Shown: in pieces, positions 17,021 through 24,384 of the stretch
How the letters are laid out: each line of letters begins with the position of its first letter
Position numbering within the stretch: the stretch's first letter is position 1
Source: JAZOXB01 sp040096185
Lineage (GTDB): Bacteria; Bacillota; Clostridia; Oscillospirales; Oscillospiraceae
Reading direction: 5' to 3'
Assembly: GCF_040096185.1 (NCBI RefSeq)
Contig: NZ_JBBMFF010000237.1
Location: 1-28,461, forward strand
Length of the DNA stretch: 28,461 bases
Position numbers and translations under genes: made by a program
Notes under the pieces: generated by a model
Told to the model about the DNA's origin: nothing
The model's database searches: none
Seen by the model: the letters and a program-made list of their open reading frames with translations, nothing else

Positions 17021-17710
17021 ATGCGTGTGATATATGCGGTATCGGACCTGCACGGATGCTATGACAAGTATATGAAGCTTCTGGAACGCTTGCATCTGAC
17101 CTCCGACGATTCCTTGTACATTCTCGGAGATATCGTGGATCGAGGCAGCGGGGGAATGAAGATTTTATTGGATCTCATCGACAGAAAAAATGTGTTTTCC
17201 TGTCGGGGCAATCACGATCATTGTGCGCAGATTCTGCTCAGGAACTTTGCGCTTCCCAACGATGGCTGTTTTGCGGACGGACTTGAAGAAGCATTCAGAC
17301 TGTGGCTCTCCGACGGCGGAAGCACGACATACGAGGAGTTCCTGAGCTTGGACGAGAGCAAACAGCATGCGGTGCTGAGATATCTTGGCTCGCTTCTGGT
17401 ATATAAAAAGCTAACAGTAGGAGGCCAGAAGTTTTTCCTTGCACATACGGTTCCGGAAAAGTCAAAAATGCTCAATATTGATAGCTGTCGAATTTCAGAT
17501 TTCATTATGGGTGAGCCGGAGTATGAAAAAATGTATTTTGAAGATGCGGTTATTGTAACAGGACATACGCCTACCGGGTTTATTGATCCGGATTACACAG
17601 GGCGGATATGGAAGGGGAACAATCATATTGCGATAGACTGCGGAGCCGTATTTGGCAATCCCCTCGGATATATTTGTCTTGATACGATGGAAGAAATATA
17701 TGTGGAGTGA
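17021..17710 (+). CDS. PPP-family serine/threonine phosphatase-like metallophosphoesterase
   Basis: 229 residues from ATG 17021. A GTG at 17027 has a better distance to AAAGGAG and would give a start MIYAVSDLHG, so the true start is one of these two. The PPP signatures are complete: SDLHGC, GDIVDRG, RGNHDH, a metal-binding His in LAHTVPE, and GHTPTG. PPP enzymes hydrolyse phosphate monoesters on proteins, and the bacterial branch includes Ap4A hydrolases and cyclic-phosphate or RNA-end enzymes. It is the first gene of an overlapping four-gene operon with a cPPRD-like protein and a second phosphoesterase. Confidence 0.88.
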   Translation: MRVIYAVSDLHGCYDKYMKLLERLHLTSDDSLYILGDIVDRGSGGMKILLDLIDRKNVFSCRGNHDHCAQILLRNFALPNDGCFADGLEEAFRLWLSDGGSTTYEEFLSLDESKQHAVLRYLGSLLVYKKLTVGGQKFFLAHTVPEKSKMLNIDSCRISDFIMGEPEYEKMYFEDAVIVTGHTPTGFIDPDYTGRIWKGNNHIAIDCGAVFGNPLGYICLDTMEEIYVE

Positions 17711-17715
17711 AACAG

Positions 17716-19026
17716 ATGAACATATTAAGATTTGTCAATTCTAAGGATATCAGAGAACACCTTCGGAATATCGGTTATGAATTTAATTCTCTTGAGGCTG
17801 CATGGCTGATTTATCAGTTCCGTGATGCGACGATTGACGAAAAGCATAAAGCGTGGAATGAGCTGATTGCAACCATGCCGGATTGCCCAATAGAGAAGCG
17901 TCTGAATACCGTTGCGCAGGACAGCCTGCATGCGTTTCTGAGGCAGTATATGGAGCTTGAAAATAAGTATCTTAATGAGTTTTACGATGAGAAACATGCG
18001 GATACTTTTGATTATAATAAGCCGTTTGTTTACAAATTCAAATACATTTACAGAGACGGCACGGAATACGAGTGGGATACGGTATTTTCCTGCTTCGATG
18101 CTTTGTATGAAAGCATCATGGAACCCGAAGATGATGCTATCTCCATTCAATGCACCAAAATGCAGATAGACAGATTGAACTCGCAGCAAATTGCGTATCT
18201 CACCCCATCCTTTAAATTTCTGCATCTTGATCCCGGACATATCGACAGTGATAAGGAAAGCAACTTGTTTAGGGGCGTTTTTGACGGCCTGTGGTTTGAA
18301 TTTCCGACACCGTTTCAGAAAGGTGATATTGTATGGGACCCGGCGCAACCAGAGGGCATCTGCGCCGGCCCGTTTGTGACAACAGGGGTTTGCCTTGACG
18401 GTATCGAAGATGACAGGGTAAAAGAGAACCTAAGAAAAAACGGCGATTCTTCCGATATGTGTGCCGGAGGATTCTTTCTGAATGAGGACGGCAGCATTTA
18501 CGGAGAGTGTATGTCGAACTATATGAATCTTGAATTCTATGATAGGGAGTTGACCAGTTCAAAAAGAACGCTGATTGCACTCAGTAATTTTCTGAAGGAT
18601 GAAATAGATCTGGTACTTTTCGCCCGCGCTTATCATCAGATCATCACTGCCGGCTATGCAGAGAACAGTATTCCGCTCGATTATATGAAGTCCGGCATGA
18701 TTCTGGCGGGCTTATCCAAACCGGATCACATAAAATTATGGCTGGATGATGTCAGAGAAGCGCCGGAAGGATACTGTCACTGTCACAGTGTGAATGAAGC
18801 AAAGGAAAAGATAATGGAGTGTGAAAAGGAATTCATCGTTATTGATGAGATTGACTGCGATCATGATTTGGGCGCGTATGCTTCCGATGGCGGAGACGGA
18901 ATCAAACTGATCGACTGGCTCGCCGAAAGAAAAACCGATTATCCTGTCAGGCTGCATACCATGAACCCTGTCGGACTCGAGAATATGCGGCGGGAAATTG
19001 ACAGGTATTGGAATAAGACCAAATGA
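17716..19026 (+). CDS. Protein with C-terminal cyclic-phosphate-processing receiver-like domain
   Basis: 436 residues from ATG 17716, eight bases after GGAG; a GTG at 17707 is a poorer start. Residues about 338-436 match the receiver-fold domain predicted to process cyclic phosphates (cPPRD): LWLDDVREAP (341-350), DHDLG (382-386), a D-G-x-x-L-x-x-W helix and LHTMNPVG (413-420). The usual S/T-L-D-H-D-L reads DEIDCDHDLG, with the two Asp and His retained. The first 335 residues are unlike anything I know; they include a hydrophilic alpha/beta stretch with FEFPTPFQKGDIVW (194-207). It overlaps the operon's phosphatase end and is 19 bases from the second phosphoesterase. A role in repair or sensing of RNA ends is predicted from the domain family, not shown. 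Confidence 0.75.
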   Translation: MNILRFVNSKDIREHLRNIGYEFNSLEAAWLIYQFRDATIDEKHKAWNELIATMPDCPIEKRLNTVAQDSLHAFLRQYMELENKYLNEFYDEKHADTFDYNKPFVYKFKYIYRDGTEYEWDTVFSCFDALYESIMEPEDDAISIQCTKMQIDRLNSQQIAYLTPSFKFLHLDPGHIDSDKESNLFRGVFDGLWFEFPTPFQKGDIVWDPAQPEGICAGPFVTTGVCLDGIEDDRVKENLRKNGDSSDMCAGGFFLNEDGSIYGECMSNYMNLEFYDRELTSSKRTLIALSNFLKDEIDLVLFARAYHQIITAGYAENSIPLDYMKSGMILAGLSKPDHIKLWLDDVREAPEGYCHCHSVNEAKEKIMECEKEFIVIDEIDCDHDLGAYASDGGDGIKLIDWLAERKTDYPVRLHTMNPVGLENMRREIDRYWNKTK

Positions 19027-19045
19027 AAGGAACAGAGCGGAAATC

Positions 19046-19618
19046 ATGTTTTTCTTTATCGCGGACGCGCACTTCGGGCACAGTGCGATTATTGATTTAT
19101 GCCGTCGGCCTTTCAAATGCGTCGAAGAAATGGACGGCTATATGATGGAACGGTGGAACGAAAAGGTATCTCGCAATGATACCGTATATGTTGTTGGCGA
19201 CCTGTTTTATAAGCATAAAGATCCCGACAACGTCCTAAAGCAACTGAACGGCAAGAAAAGGCTCATTGTCGGAAACCATGACGGCGGATGGCTAAAGAGG
19301 CTGGACGCTTCACGCTATTTTCTTTCGGTTGACCATCTCGCAGAGATTTCTGACGGCAAACACAAGCTCGTACTTTGTCATTACCCGTTGATGTGTTGGA
19401 AGCATGAACTGAAAAGTTATATGATTCACGGACACATCCACAATAACACAAACCAGCCCTACTGGCCGGTTATCAAAAACAATCCGCGTATACTGAATGC
19501 AGGTGCAGATATTAACGGTTTTGAGCCTGTGTCTTTTGATAAAATGCTTGCAAACAACGAATGCTTCAAGGCGGATGCTGACGCAAGGTTATATAATATA
19601 AAGGAGACGCAGGAATGA
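19046..19618 (+). CDS. Calcineurin-like metallophosphoesterase
   Basis: 190 residues from ATG 19046. Motifs are in order: IADAHFGH (metal ligands Asp and His), VVGDLF, VGNHDGG, LCHYPL and HGHIHNN. This is the small single-domain phosphoesterase type (COG4186-like), acting on phosphomono- or diesters in the cytoplasm with two metal ions. Its stop overlaps the next start (ATGA). Two phosphoesterases of different subfamilies around a cPPRD-like protein argue for stepwise processing of one phosphate-bearing substrate. Confidence 0.87.
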   Translation: MFFFIADAHFGHSAIIDLCRRPFKCVEEMDGYMMERWNEKVSRNDTVYVVGDLFYKHKDPDNVLKQLNGKKRLIVGNHDGGWLKRLDASRYFLSVDHLAEISDGKHKLVLCHYPLMCWKHELKSYMIHGHIHNNTNQPYWPVIKNNPRILNAGADINGFEPVSFDKMLANNECFKADADARLYNIKETQE

Positions 19619-20181
19619 GGACGAAATATACCGACTTACATTATGGGCAGGTACCGACCTTATATCAGGCGCTTAAAAATGAAGTATGGAAAAGCGGAAC
19701 GGCCGCAATTTTTTCGCTGCCTAAATGCTTTGCATATGATGTTGACAGCGACGATTATATGATTCAGGTGCTTGTGACCGCCGGTTATCTGGAAAGAATA
19801 TCGTGCTTGGTTTATAAAGGCAGTGACGGAGCGTATAAAAAACTGCCTGCTGAAAAATACAAAAAAGGCATTTTTGAGAGCTGCGCGGAATTTCCTCAGG
19901 AAATTTACGAAAGAGTACAGACATACGGAGTTTCGGCAGCCGAAGCAGAACGGATTCATAAAATGGTTTGGCAGATAGCGGATTTGGTATGCCCGATGAT
20001 AGCGTGCATGAGCGAACAGGCTTTTGTCAGTGAATATGTCTATGCCATAGACTATGTGATAAGGCACAGGTATGATCTGCCCAAGCCGGATATAGATAGC
20101 TTGTTTCCGAGGAACTATCCGGATTATAATTACTGGGAGGGGTTACTCGTTGACAAGGTCAATGAATATATTGAATTATAG
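19615..20181 (+). CDS. Hypothetical protein, last gene of phosphoesterase operon
   Basis: 188 residues, start overlapping the preceding stop by 4 bases. It is mostly helical with several Tyr-rich stretches (for example LLVDKVNEYIEL at the end) and no recognised motif, signal peptide or membrane segment. The coupling to the phosphoesterase suggests a functional link. The following 65 bases before the convergent minus-strand gene contain no clear terminator. Confidence 0.7.
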   Translation: MRTKYTDLHYGQVPTLYQALKNEVWKSGTAAIFSLPKCFAYDVDSDDYMIQVLVTAGYLERISCLVYKGSDGAYKKLPAEKYKKGIFESCAEFPQEIYERVQTYGVSAAEAERIHKMVWQIADLVCPMIACMSEQAFVSEYVYAIDYVIRHRYDLPKPDIDSLFPRNYPDYNYWEGLLVDKVNEYIEL

Positions 20182-20246
20182 GAATATATAGAAACCTATC
20201 CAAACAAGGTAACAGAATTGCTTATGGTTAGCAATCTAAATTGAAA

Positions 20247-21107
20247 TTATTCATATTTATTGGCGTATATAGTTATTTTATGCTGTAATAGCTTGATATA
20301 CTCCTCATAATAGACAATCAACGGTGTCGGATAGATGTCGGCAAGCTCATCAGTCAGATCTGCTACTTGTTCTTCTGTCACTTTACAAAAGCGTTCCATT
20401 GTCTGCATATAACTTGGTCGCAGATTATCGGCATCCATATTCAAGTGGGCTGCTGCACTTTGCAAGCACAATTCAGCATCGCCTTCAAATGGGTACTGAG
20501 AAAAGTGCTGAAGCATTCTCCGCAGTTGTTCTGTCCCTGCGTTGCTGTTATATAGGCATAGCTTGATTATGAAATCCGTTACATCGAACGCTTCGTCCCA
20601 ATCGTAGGCGAATACGCCCTTGGTTGGCGAGTATGCAAACTGCGGCGTGTCTGCGATCCGGCAGAACATTGCATACAGAGCCATACTGCCCAAATACTGC
20701 TGACGCAGTGTCGGGGACTTTTTTGTCCTGTCATAATCGACCGCAGAAAAATCCTCTACCCATTCAGTTCCAACAACAAATGGGTGCATCGGAAACAATC
20801 TGCGGTTTTCACCGCTTGTACTCATAATGTAGGCTTTCGGCGCATAGACACCGCATAGTCCGGCAAGCCGACTGCACATAAAGGTGTTGCAGGCGGACTG
20901 TATGTTTTCGTGCTTGACAAGAAGCCTTGGATACCCCACCCTTTTCGGTGTAGCAATATACTTGCATACGACGCCGAAGCCTTCGTGGTTCAAGGTCTTA
21001 TAGTCATAATTGACTGTGTTGAGAATGTAGTCACCCATATCGTCCTCCGCTGCTTTGGGCAGTTTATTGGTGATTTTATATCTAAAATAGCCGCATTGTG
21101 CGACCAC
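20247..21107 (-). CDS. Unknown protein, possibly kinase-fold (HipA-like)
   Basis: 286 residues from a GTG at 21107; the internal ATG at residue 24 is an alternative, since neither has a strong ribosome site. The order RLLVKHENIQSACNTFMCSRLAGL (read in pieces), then LGSMALYAMFCRIADTPQ and VFAYDWDEAFD parallels the nucleotide Lys, catalytic-loop and metal-binding segments of HipA-type kinases (compare LCSMLVFDALIYNEDRHFGN and VFDNG in the gene at 27188). The catalytic loop would be degenerate. This is comparison by eye and uncertain. It lies 44 bases downstream of an ImmA-type protease gene, in the repressor operon, with a hairpin between them. Calling it a partner of the switch is inference from position. 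Confidence 0.6.
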   Translation of the reverse strand: MVAQCGYFRYKITNKLPKAAEDDMGDYILNTVNYDYKTLNHEGFGVVCKYIATPKRVGYPRLLVKHENIQSACNTFMCSRLAGLCGVYAPKAYIMSTSGENRRLFPMHPFVVGTEWVEDFSAVDYDRTKKSPTLRQQYLGSMALYAMFCRIADTPQFAYSPTKGVFAYDWDEAFDVTDFIIKLCLYNSNAGTEQLRRMLQHFSQYPFEGDAELCLQSAAAHLNMDADNLRPSYMQTMERFCKVTEEQVADLTDELADIYPTPLIVYYEEYIKLLQHKITIYANKYE

Positions 21108-21110
21108 GGA

Positions 21111-21137
21111 ATTTGTGCAGACACCATCTGCACAAAT
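21111..21137 (-). promoter_or_regulatory. 11-bp perfect hairpin before the kinase-like gene
   Basis: ATTTGTGCAGA (21111-21121) and its exact complement (21127-21137) are separated by 5 bases. The hairpin begins 14 bases after the ImmA stop and ends 3 bases before the GTG start of the next gene on the minus strand. No T run follows, so it is more likely a translational or mRNA-processing element than a terminator. Confidence 0.5.
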
Positions 21138-21151
21138 TGCTTTCCGTTTTC

Positions 21152-21667
21152 CTATTTCAAAAATCTGTTTTCATACTCCTGATGGTGCAGGCAATAACCC
21201 TGAGCAATCAGTGCATCCGTTTTCAGCGCAACAAGATTTGTGTCCGAGTGCATTGCACTGGCAATCTGTTGTATATCATAGCCGTAACGGATATATTCGA
21301 GGATTTCCTCGTCGCCCAAGGACACCTGAGAAGCGAACACATTCGCTTCATATTCCATTCGGCTCTCTTGCATATTGAAGATATTGAACTCTTTGAAGCC
21401 GCCCGCTTTCACAGCTTCCTTTCGGTGCAGAACATCGTGCCCGATCTCGTGGAGCATAACGATGCTTTCCATCACCGGATGCAGATCGTTTTTTATGAAG
21501 ATAAATCGGTTGCGCATCAGAACCTTATAGGCTCCACGCTGCCGTTTGAAATCCACGGGGACGACTTCGATGCCAAGCTCACGGGCGATCCCGTGCGGAT
21601 CTCTCGTGGCGAGCGTATCGACCAGCCTATTTGCCGTCTGTACGATCTCCAAAGTCTGAATATCCAA
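21152..21667 (-). CDS. ImmA/IrrE-family metallopeptidase
   Basis: 171 residues, TTG start with AAGGGGGTG about eight bases upstream. The zinc motif HEIGH is at residues 73-77 and the third ligand is in MEYEANVFA (104-112), as in ImmA of ICEBs1 and IrrE. Such proteases cut the neighbouring XRE repressor and so switch on excision or stress genes of the element. The repressor gene is directly upstream on the same strand. A 6-bp inverted repeat (21719-21738) lies in the 78-base gap between the two. Confidence 0.9.
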   Translation of the reverse strand: MDIQTLEIVQTANRLVDTLATRDPHGIARELGIEVVPVDFKRQRGAYKVLMRNRFIFIKNDLHPVMESIVMLHEIGHDVLHRKEAVKAGGFKEFNIFNMQESRMEYEANVFASQVSLGDEEILEYIRYGYDIQQIASAMHSDTNLVALKTDALIAQGYCLHHQEYENRFLK

Positions 21668-21745
21668 GAGCGAACACCCCCTTCTGCCTGTTTTGGCAAT
21701 TCTATTCTAACATAAGCGGTGTCCCATTAAACGGACACAATGAAA

Positions 21746-22153
21746 TCAGTCCTTGCGGTATTTCTTGGGCGTGAACTTCTTATTCTTCTCTTTGGCGATC
21801 CAATACGCATCCTGCAAAGCCTTCATCATCACATCCAAATCTTCATCGGCAATATTACCGCCGGCAAAAAGACCGCTGACTTCGTCTACCAACGCTTGCG
21901 CCTGCTTTGCGCCCTTCGCACCGTACTTCTCTGCGGCGGAAAGGAGAAACTCCTCGTCCTCATTCAGAAAGTAGTTTTCTTCGGTATGAAACAGCTCTGC
22001 CAGTTTGTGATAGATGTCTCGCTTTCTCGGATAGCACTCGCCGGATTCATAGTTGGTGATTGTTCTGAGGGAAACCCCAAGAGCCTTCGCCAGTTCCTCC
22101 TGCTTCAAGCCCGCCTTTGTGCGGGCTTCTCTTAATTTCTCGCAAAACCGCAT
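21746..22153 (-). CDS. XRE-family repressor of the element switch
   Basis: 135 residues from ATG 22153, which has CGGAGG upstream; the earlier in-frame start at 22177 would include that ribosome site. The helix-turn-helix lies at about residues 7-60 (KLREARTKAGLKQEELAKAL then GVSLRTITNYESGECYPR). The C-terminal part is helical and ends in a basic tail KKFTPKKYRKD, as in ImmR-like repressors. It is divergent from a consensus promoter that carries two matching dyads, most likely its operators, and is followed by its presumed protease ImmA. Confidence 0.88.
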   Translation of the reverse strand: MRFCEKLREARTKAGLKQEELAKALGVSLRTITNYESGECYPRKRDIYHKLAELFHTEENYFLNEDEEFLLSAAEKYGAKGAKQAQALVDEVSGLFAGGNIADEDLDVMMKALQDAYWIAKEKNKKFTPKKYRKD

Positions 22154-22208
22154 GGTACCGTCCTCCGTAGTATTCAAAATGTGTTAGAAATTAAATTGCC
22201 ATTACCTG

Positions 22209-22237
22209 TTGACAAACGCAAATAAAATGCGTATAAT
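22209..22237 (+). promoter_or_regulatory. Consensus rightward promoter of the switch
   Basis: TTGACA (22209-22214), a 17-base spacer and TATAAT (22232-22237) give a perfect SigA-type promoter. It drives the leader, zinc-ribbon gene and probably the sigma-like gene. Confidence 0.85.
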
Positions 22238-22260
22238 GGAAACACGCAATTCGGCTGCGT
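22216..22260. promoter_or_regulatory. Two tandem operators ACGCA-N7-TGCGT
   Basis: Dyad 1 (22216-22232) fills the promoter spacer and touches the -10 box; dyad 2 (22244-22260) covers the start of transcription and the first transcribed bases. Both have the same half-sites and the same 7-base gap, and their centres are 28 bases apart. The adjacent XRE repressor is the obvious ligand, and binding would block RNA polymerase. Confidence 0.65.
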
Positions 22261-22381
22261 ATTTATCTTACTCGAACTTGCGCGTTTTGTCAAGAGGTTT
22301 CGGAAAGATACTGCAATTTTTTAGGTGCCGAATATACACAATCGTGATTAGTATGCCCGTTCATACGGAAAAGGAGCAGCA

Positions 22382-22483
22382 ATGGGAAGAAACAATACAA
22401 AAGCAGTAAAGAACATCACAAATTATGCGAGCAGTTTGGCTTGGTGCAGGACGGCATATTCCACCAAACAAAACGGCTTGTGA
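22382..22483 (+). CDS. Possible 33-residue leader peptide
   Basis: An ATG 6 bases after AAAAGGAG opens a 33-codon frame (starts MGRNNTKAVKNITNYAS). It is the first frame after the consensus promoter. It may be a small element protein or a leader peptide controlling downstream structure. There is no family evidence, only the good ribosome site and position. Confidence 0.4.
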   Translation: MGRNNTKAVKNITNYASSLAWCRTAYSTKQNGL

Positions 22484-22569
22484 ATATAGATCGTGATGTG
22501 TTGTGGACAACGCTTTCGGGCTGAAACTTTTTCCACGAAAGTGTCAAGAAATTTAATGAGGTGATGTGC

Positions 22570-22767
22570 GTGACAAATGATAATTGGACACCTATACCGA
22601 TGTATTGCTCCAACTGTGGAGCATTGCTTTACGGATATAGAAATGATGAGGGGAAAATCAAGTATGAGTGCAAAAGGTGCGGAACCGTAGCGGTTCGAGT
22701 CCAGAAAGGACGCCGACACGACAAGATTGACCTCTATGCCCCGGAAGGGCAAGCCCGGTACTATTAA
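22570..22767 (+). CDS. Small zinc-ribbon protein
   Basis: 65 residues from GTG 22570, with GAGGTGA just upstream; an ATG at 22564 is the alternative. Two CxxC knuckles, CSNCG and CKRCG, are spaced about 20 residues apart, a zinc-ribbon that could bind DNA, RNA or protein. Small zinc-ribbon proteins are common near the control genes of clostridial conjugative elements. It is in the transcript of the rightward promoter and precedes two terminator hairpins. Confidence 0.75.
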   Translation: MTNDNWTPIPMYCSNCGALLYGYRNDEGKIKYECKRCGTVAVRVQKGRRHDKIDLYAPEGQARYY

Positions 22768-22886
22768 CTTAATACGGCAAAACGACGGAATGGTTGAGGT
22801 GAAACAGACTGCGTAATTCCATCTCCAGGTCACTTGCTTTGAACACTTCGGTTGGTTAAACCAAACTTGCTATGCAGATATGAGAG

Positions 22887-22945
22887 GCCACCGACAAGAC
22901 AGTAAGCCATAGGCTTACCCTGTCTTGCCGGTGGCTTCTTATTTT
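22887..22945 (+). terminator. Long terminator-like hairpin in the leader
   Basis: Arms at 22887-22908 and 22912-22935 pair over about 21 positions with one mismatch and a 2-base bulge, closing on the loop ATA. TTCTTATTTT follows. It ends the zinc-ribbon transcript or serves as an attenuator. Confidence 0.7.
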
Positions 22946-22966
22946 CGGCAAGAACAACCAACCAAG

Positions 22967-23004
22967 GGCTTCCGGCAGAGAAATCTCTGAAAGGAAGCCT
23001 TTTT
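22967..23004 (+). terminator. Second intrinsic terminator
   Basis: GGCTTCC (22967-22973) pairs with GGAAGCC (22993-22999), and inner CAGAGA pairs with TCTCTG; five T follow directly. It comes only about 30 bases after the first hairpin, so transcription into the sigma-like gene would need antitermination or another promoter. The rest of 22768-23102 has no gene I can support. Confidence 0.75.
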
Positions 23005-23044
23005 CGATGCTAAATAAGTGGCTCTGTTATATCGCTGAATACCC

Positions 23045-23098
23045 GTGATCTCCGAATTTTTGACTTTTACCCAAATTCAAAAATTCAAAGGAGATCAC
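23045..23098 (+). promoter_or_regulatory. Hairpin hiding the ribosome binding site of the sigma-like gene
   Basis: GTGATCTCC (23045-23053) is exactly complementary to GGAGATCAC (23090-23098), and GAATTTTTGA (23054-23063) to TCAAAAATTC (23077-23086). The result is 19 base pairs with an AAA bulge and a 13-base loop. The ribosome site AAAGGAG (23087-23093) lies in the bulge and lower stem, and the ATG follows at 23103. In the folded form the gene should be poorly translated. Confidence 0.7.
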
Positions 23099-23102
23099 AG
23101 TA

Positions 23103-23667
23103 ATGAAAAGAACATTTTCGGTAAAGAAGGACCCCACGATTGAAGCACAGGACAATTGGCTGATCATGGATTATCGCCAGTATGCGGCATGGAGAGAAAC
23201 GGATGAAGGCAAGAATCGGGAAATCGTCTTTGGAAAGTTTGAGGCTTGCAGTGAAGACGACTCTATCATTTTCATGGAGTGCAATGAAAAAGTCAGCAAA
23301 GAGTTGAAAAAGGATTGCCATCGCAAGCATTACATCCGAAGCCGAGACGCCGAAACACCGTTCCAAGTCATGTCTTACAGCACCATGACCTTTCAAGAGT
23401 CTGAAATTTACGGAGAAGATGTTCTCGAAGATACAGAGTGCAATGTAGAGGCGTCGGTCATGCAGCGCATGGACATCGAGCGGGTCAGAACTGCACTGAA
23501 AATGTTGACCCCGGAAGAACGAGCCATCATCCAGGATTTTTTTCTTCACAGAATCCCCAATACCGGTTAAGGAGCTTGTGGAAAAATACGCAATGCCCAA
23601 GACGAGTATCTATAGAAAAAGGGATGATGCACTGAAGGCGTTTAAGAAAATTTTAGGAAATGCGTAG
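23103..23667 (+). pseudogene. Sigma-70-like factor, interrupted by a frameshift in a T7 run
   Basis: The frame from 23103 ends at 23570 (155 residues), but the sequence after the T7 run near 23536-23542 continues in another frame as ELVEKYAMPKTSIYRKRDDA and on to GNA, stopping at 23665-23667. Removing one T joins both parts to 187 residues with a typical region-4 helix-turn-helix (MLTPEERAIIQDFFFTE, then KELVEKYAMPKTSIYRKR). Without this part the HTH is lost. The protein would direct RNA polymerase to element genes, as do the small sigma-like factors of clostridial conjugative elements. The break may be a real mutation, transcriptional slippage on the T run, or a sequencing error. Translation is probably controlled by the hairpin upstream. 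Confidence 0.75.
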
Positions 23668-23705
23668 GTTAAATAGGAACGATACGACTGCTTTGACATA
23701 GAAAA

Positions 23706-23727
23706 TGCACCTGCCGAAGCAGGTGCA
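23706..23727. terminator. Hairpin after the sigma-like gene
   Basis: TGCACCTGC-CGAA-GCAGGTGCA is a perfect 9-bp stem with a tetraloop, between the sigma-like gene and the convergent antitoxin gene. Its core of 20 bases, GCACCTGCCGAAGCAGGTGC, occurs again at 25346-25365. Confidence 0.65.
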
Positions 23728-23736
23728 GGAATGAAA

Positions 23737-24384
23737 TCACATCATGGGGTTTTCCAATAGGTCTTCCACATTGCAGCCGAGAACACGGGACAACTTGTAG
23801 AGGATGTTTGCCTGCGCCTTGTCAATGCTATTGACCCGTTGTTCGTACATCTGAATGTTGCGCAGATTCACGCCGGACTGCTCTGCAAGCTCTGCTTGAG
23901 ATAAGCCTCGGTTTTCACGGATGCGTTTCAGGTTGGAATCGCCTTCCGCTGCTTTATAGAGTTCCTCCATGGTATCGATGAAACTTGTAATGTCCATCTC
24001 GTGGTAAACGGAATACATCCCAATGATCTTGGAAAGTGGAATGCGCTCAAAGATGTCCTTGAAACGACGGCCGGTAAACCATTGGTACTCTGCAACTGCC
24101 CAACCGGGCCAATATTCAGGGGAGCAGTCCTCTGCGTTGGTTGGTGCTGGCAGCTCCTTTGGACCGTATGCCTTTGTGATGACCGCACGGGCCAGCTCAA
24201 CACCGGACATCCCTGCGACATAGGCGGGGTTGCCTCGTTCAAATTGTTCGGCGTAGCCGGTATTGATGAAGAGTGCTGTGATCCAATCCGGTTTTAATTT
24301 GCAGTCGTTGATTGCATAGTCGAAGAAAGAGGAAAGACGATCCTTGGCATTATTCAAATAAGATTCGCTGTATGCGTGGGTCAT
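23737..24384 (-). CDS. XRE-family antitoxin-like protein partner of DUF3990
   Basis: 215 residues from ATG 24384; a TTG at 24390, closer to GGGAGGAG, would add two residues. The C-terminal part (about residues 150-215) is an XRE helix-turn-helix: RIRENRGLSQAELAEQSGV then NLRNIQMYEQ. The first 140 residues are an alpha-helical domain including GVELARAVI and EYWPGWAVAEYQWFTGRRF, found in proteins encoded beside DUF3990 toxins. The gene overlaps the end of the DUF3990 gene by about 35 bases and would neutralise the toxin and repress the promoter through the two operators upstream. The pairing is inferred from context. Confidence 0.85.
   Translation of the reverse strand: MTHAYSESYLNNAKDRLSSFFDYAINDCKLKPDWITALFINTGYAEQFERGNPAYVAGMSGVELARAVITKAYGPKELPAPTNAEDCSPEYWPGWAVAEYQWFTGRRFKDIFERIPLSKIIGMYSVYHEMDITSFIDTMEELYKAAEGDSNLKRIRENRGLSQAELAEQSGVNLRNIQMYEQRVNSIDKAQANILYKLSRVLGCNVEDLLENPMM

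Noticed and set aside
21719..21738. GTGTCC-N8-GGACAC between the XRE and ImmA genes
   Set aside because: Six-base arms without T run; noted in the ImmA entry but not strong enough for a separate site.
22209..22409. 66-codon open frame beginning in the consensus promoter
   Set aside because: Its start is the -35 region itself, it has no ribosome site, and transcription would begin inside it.
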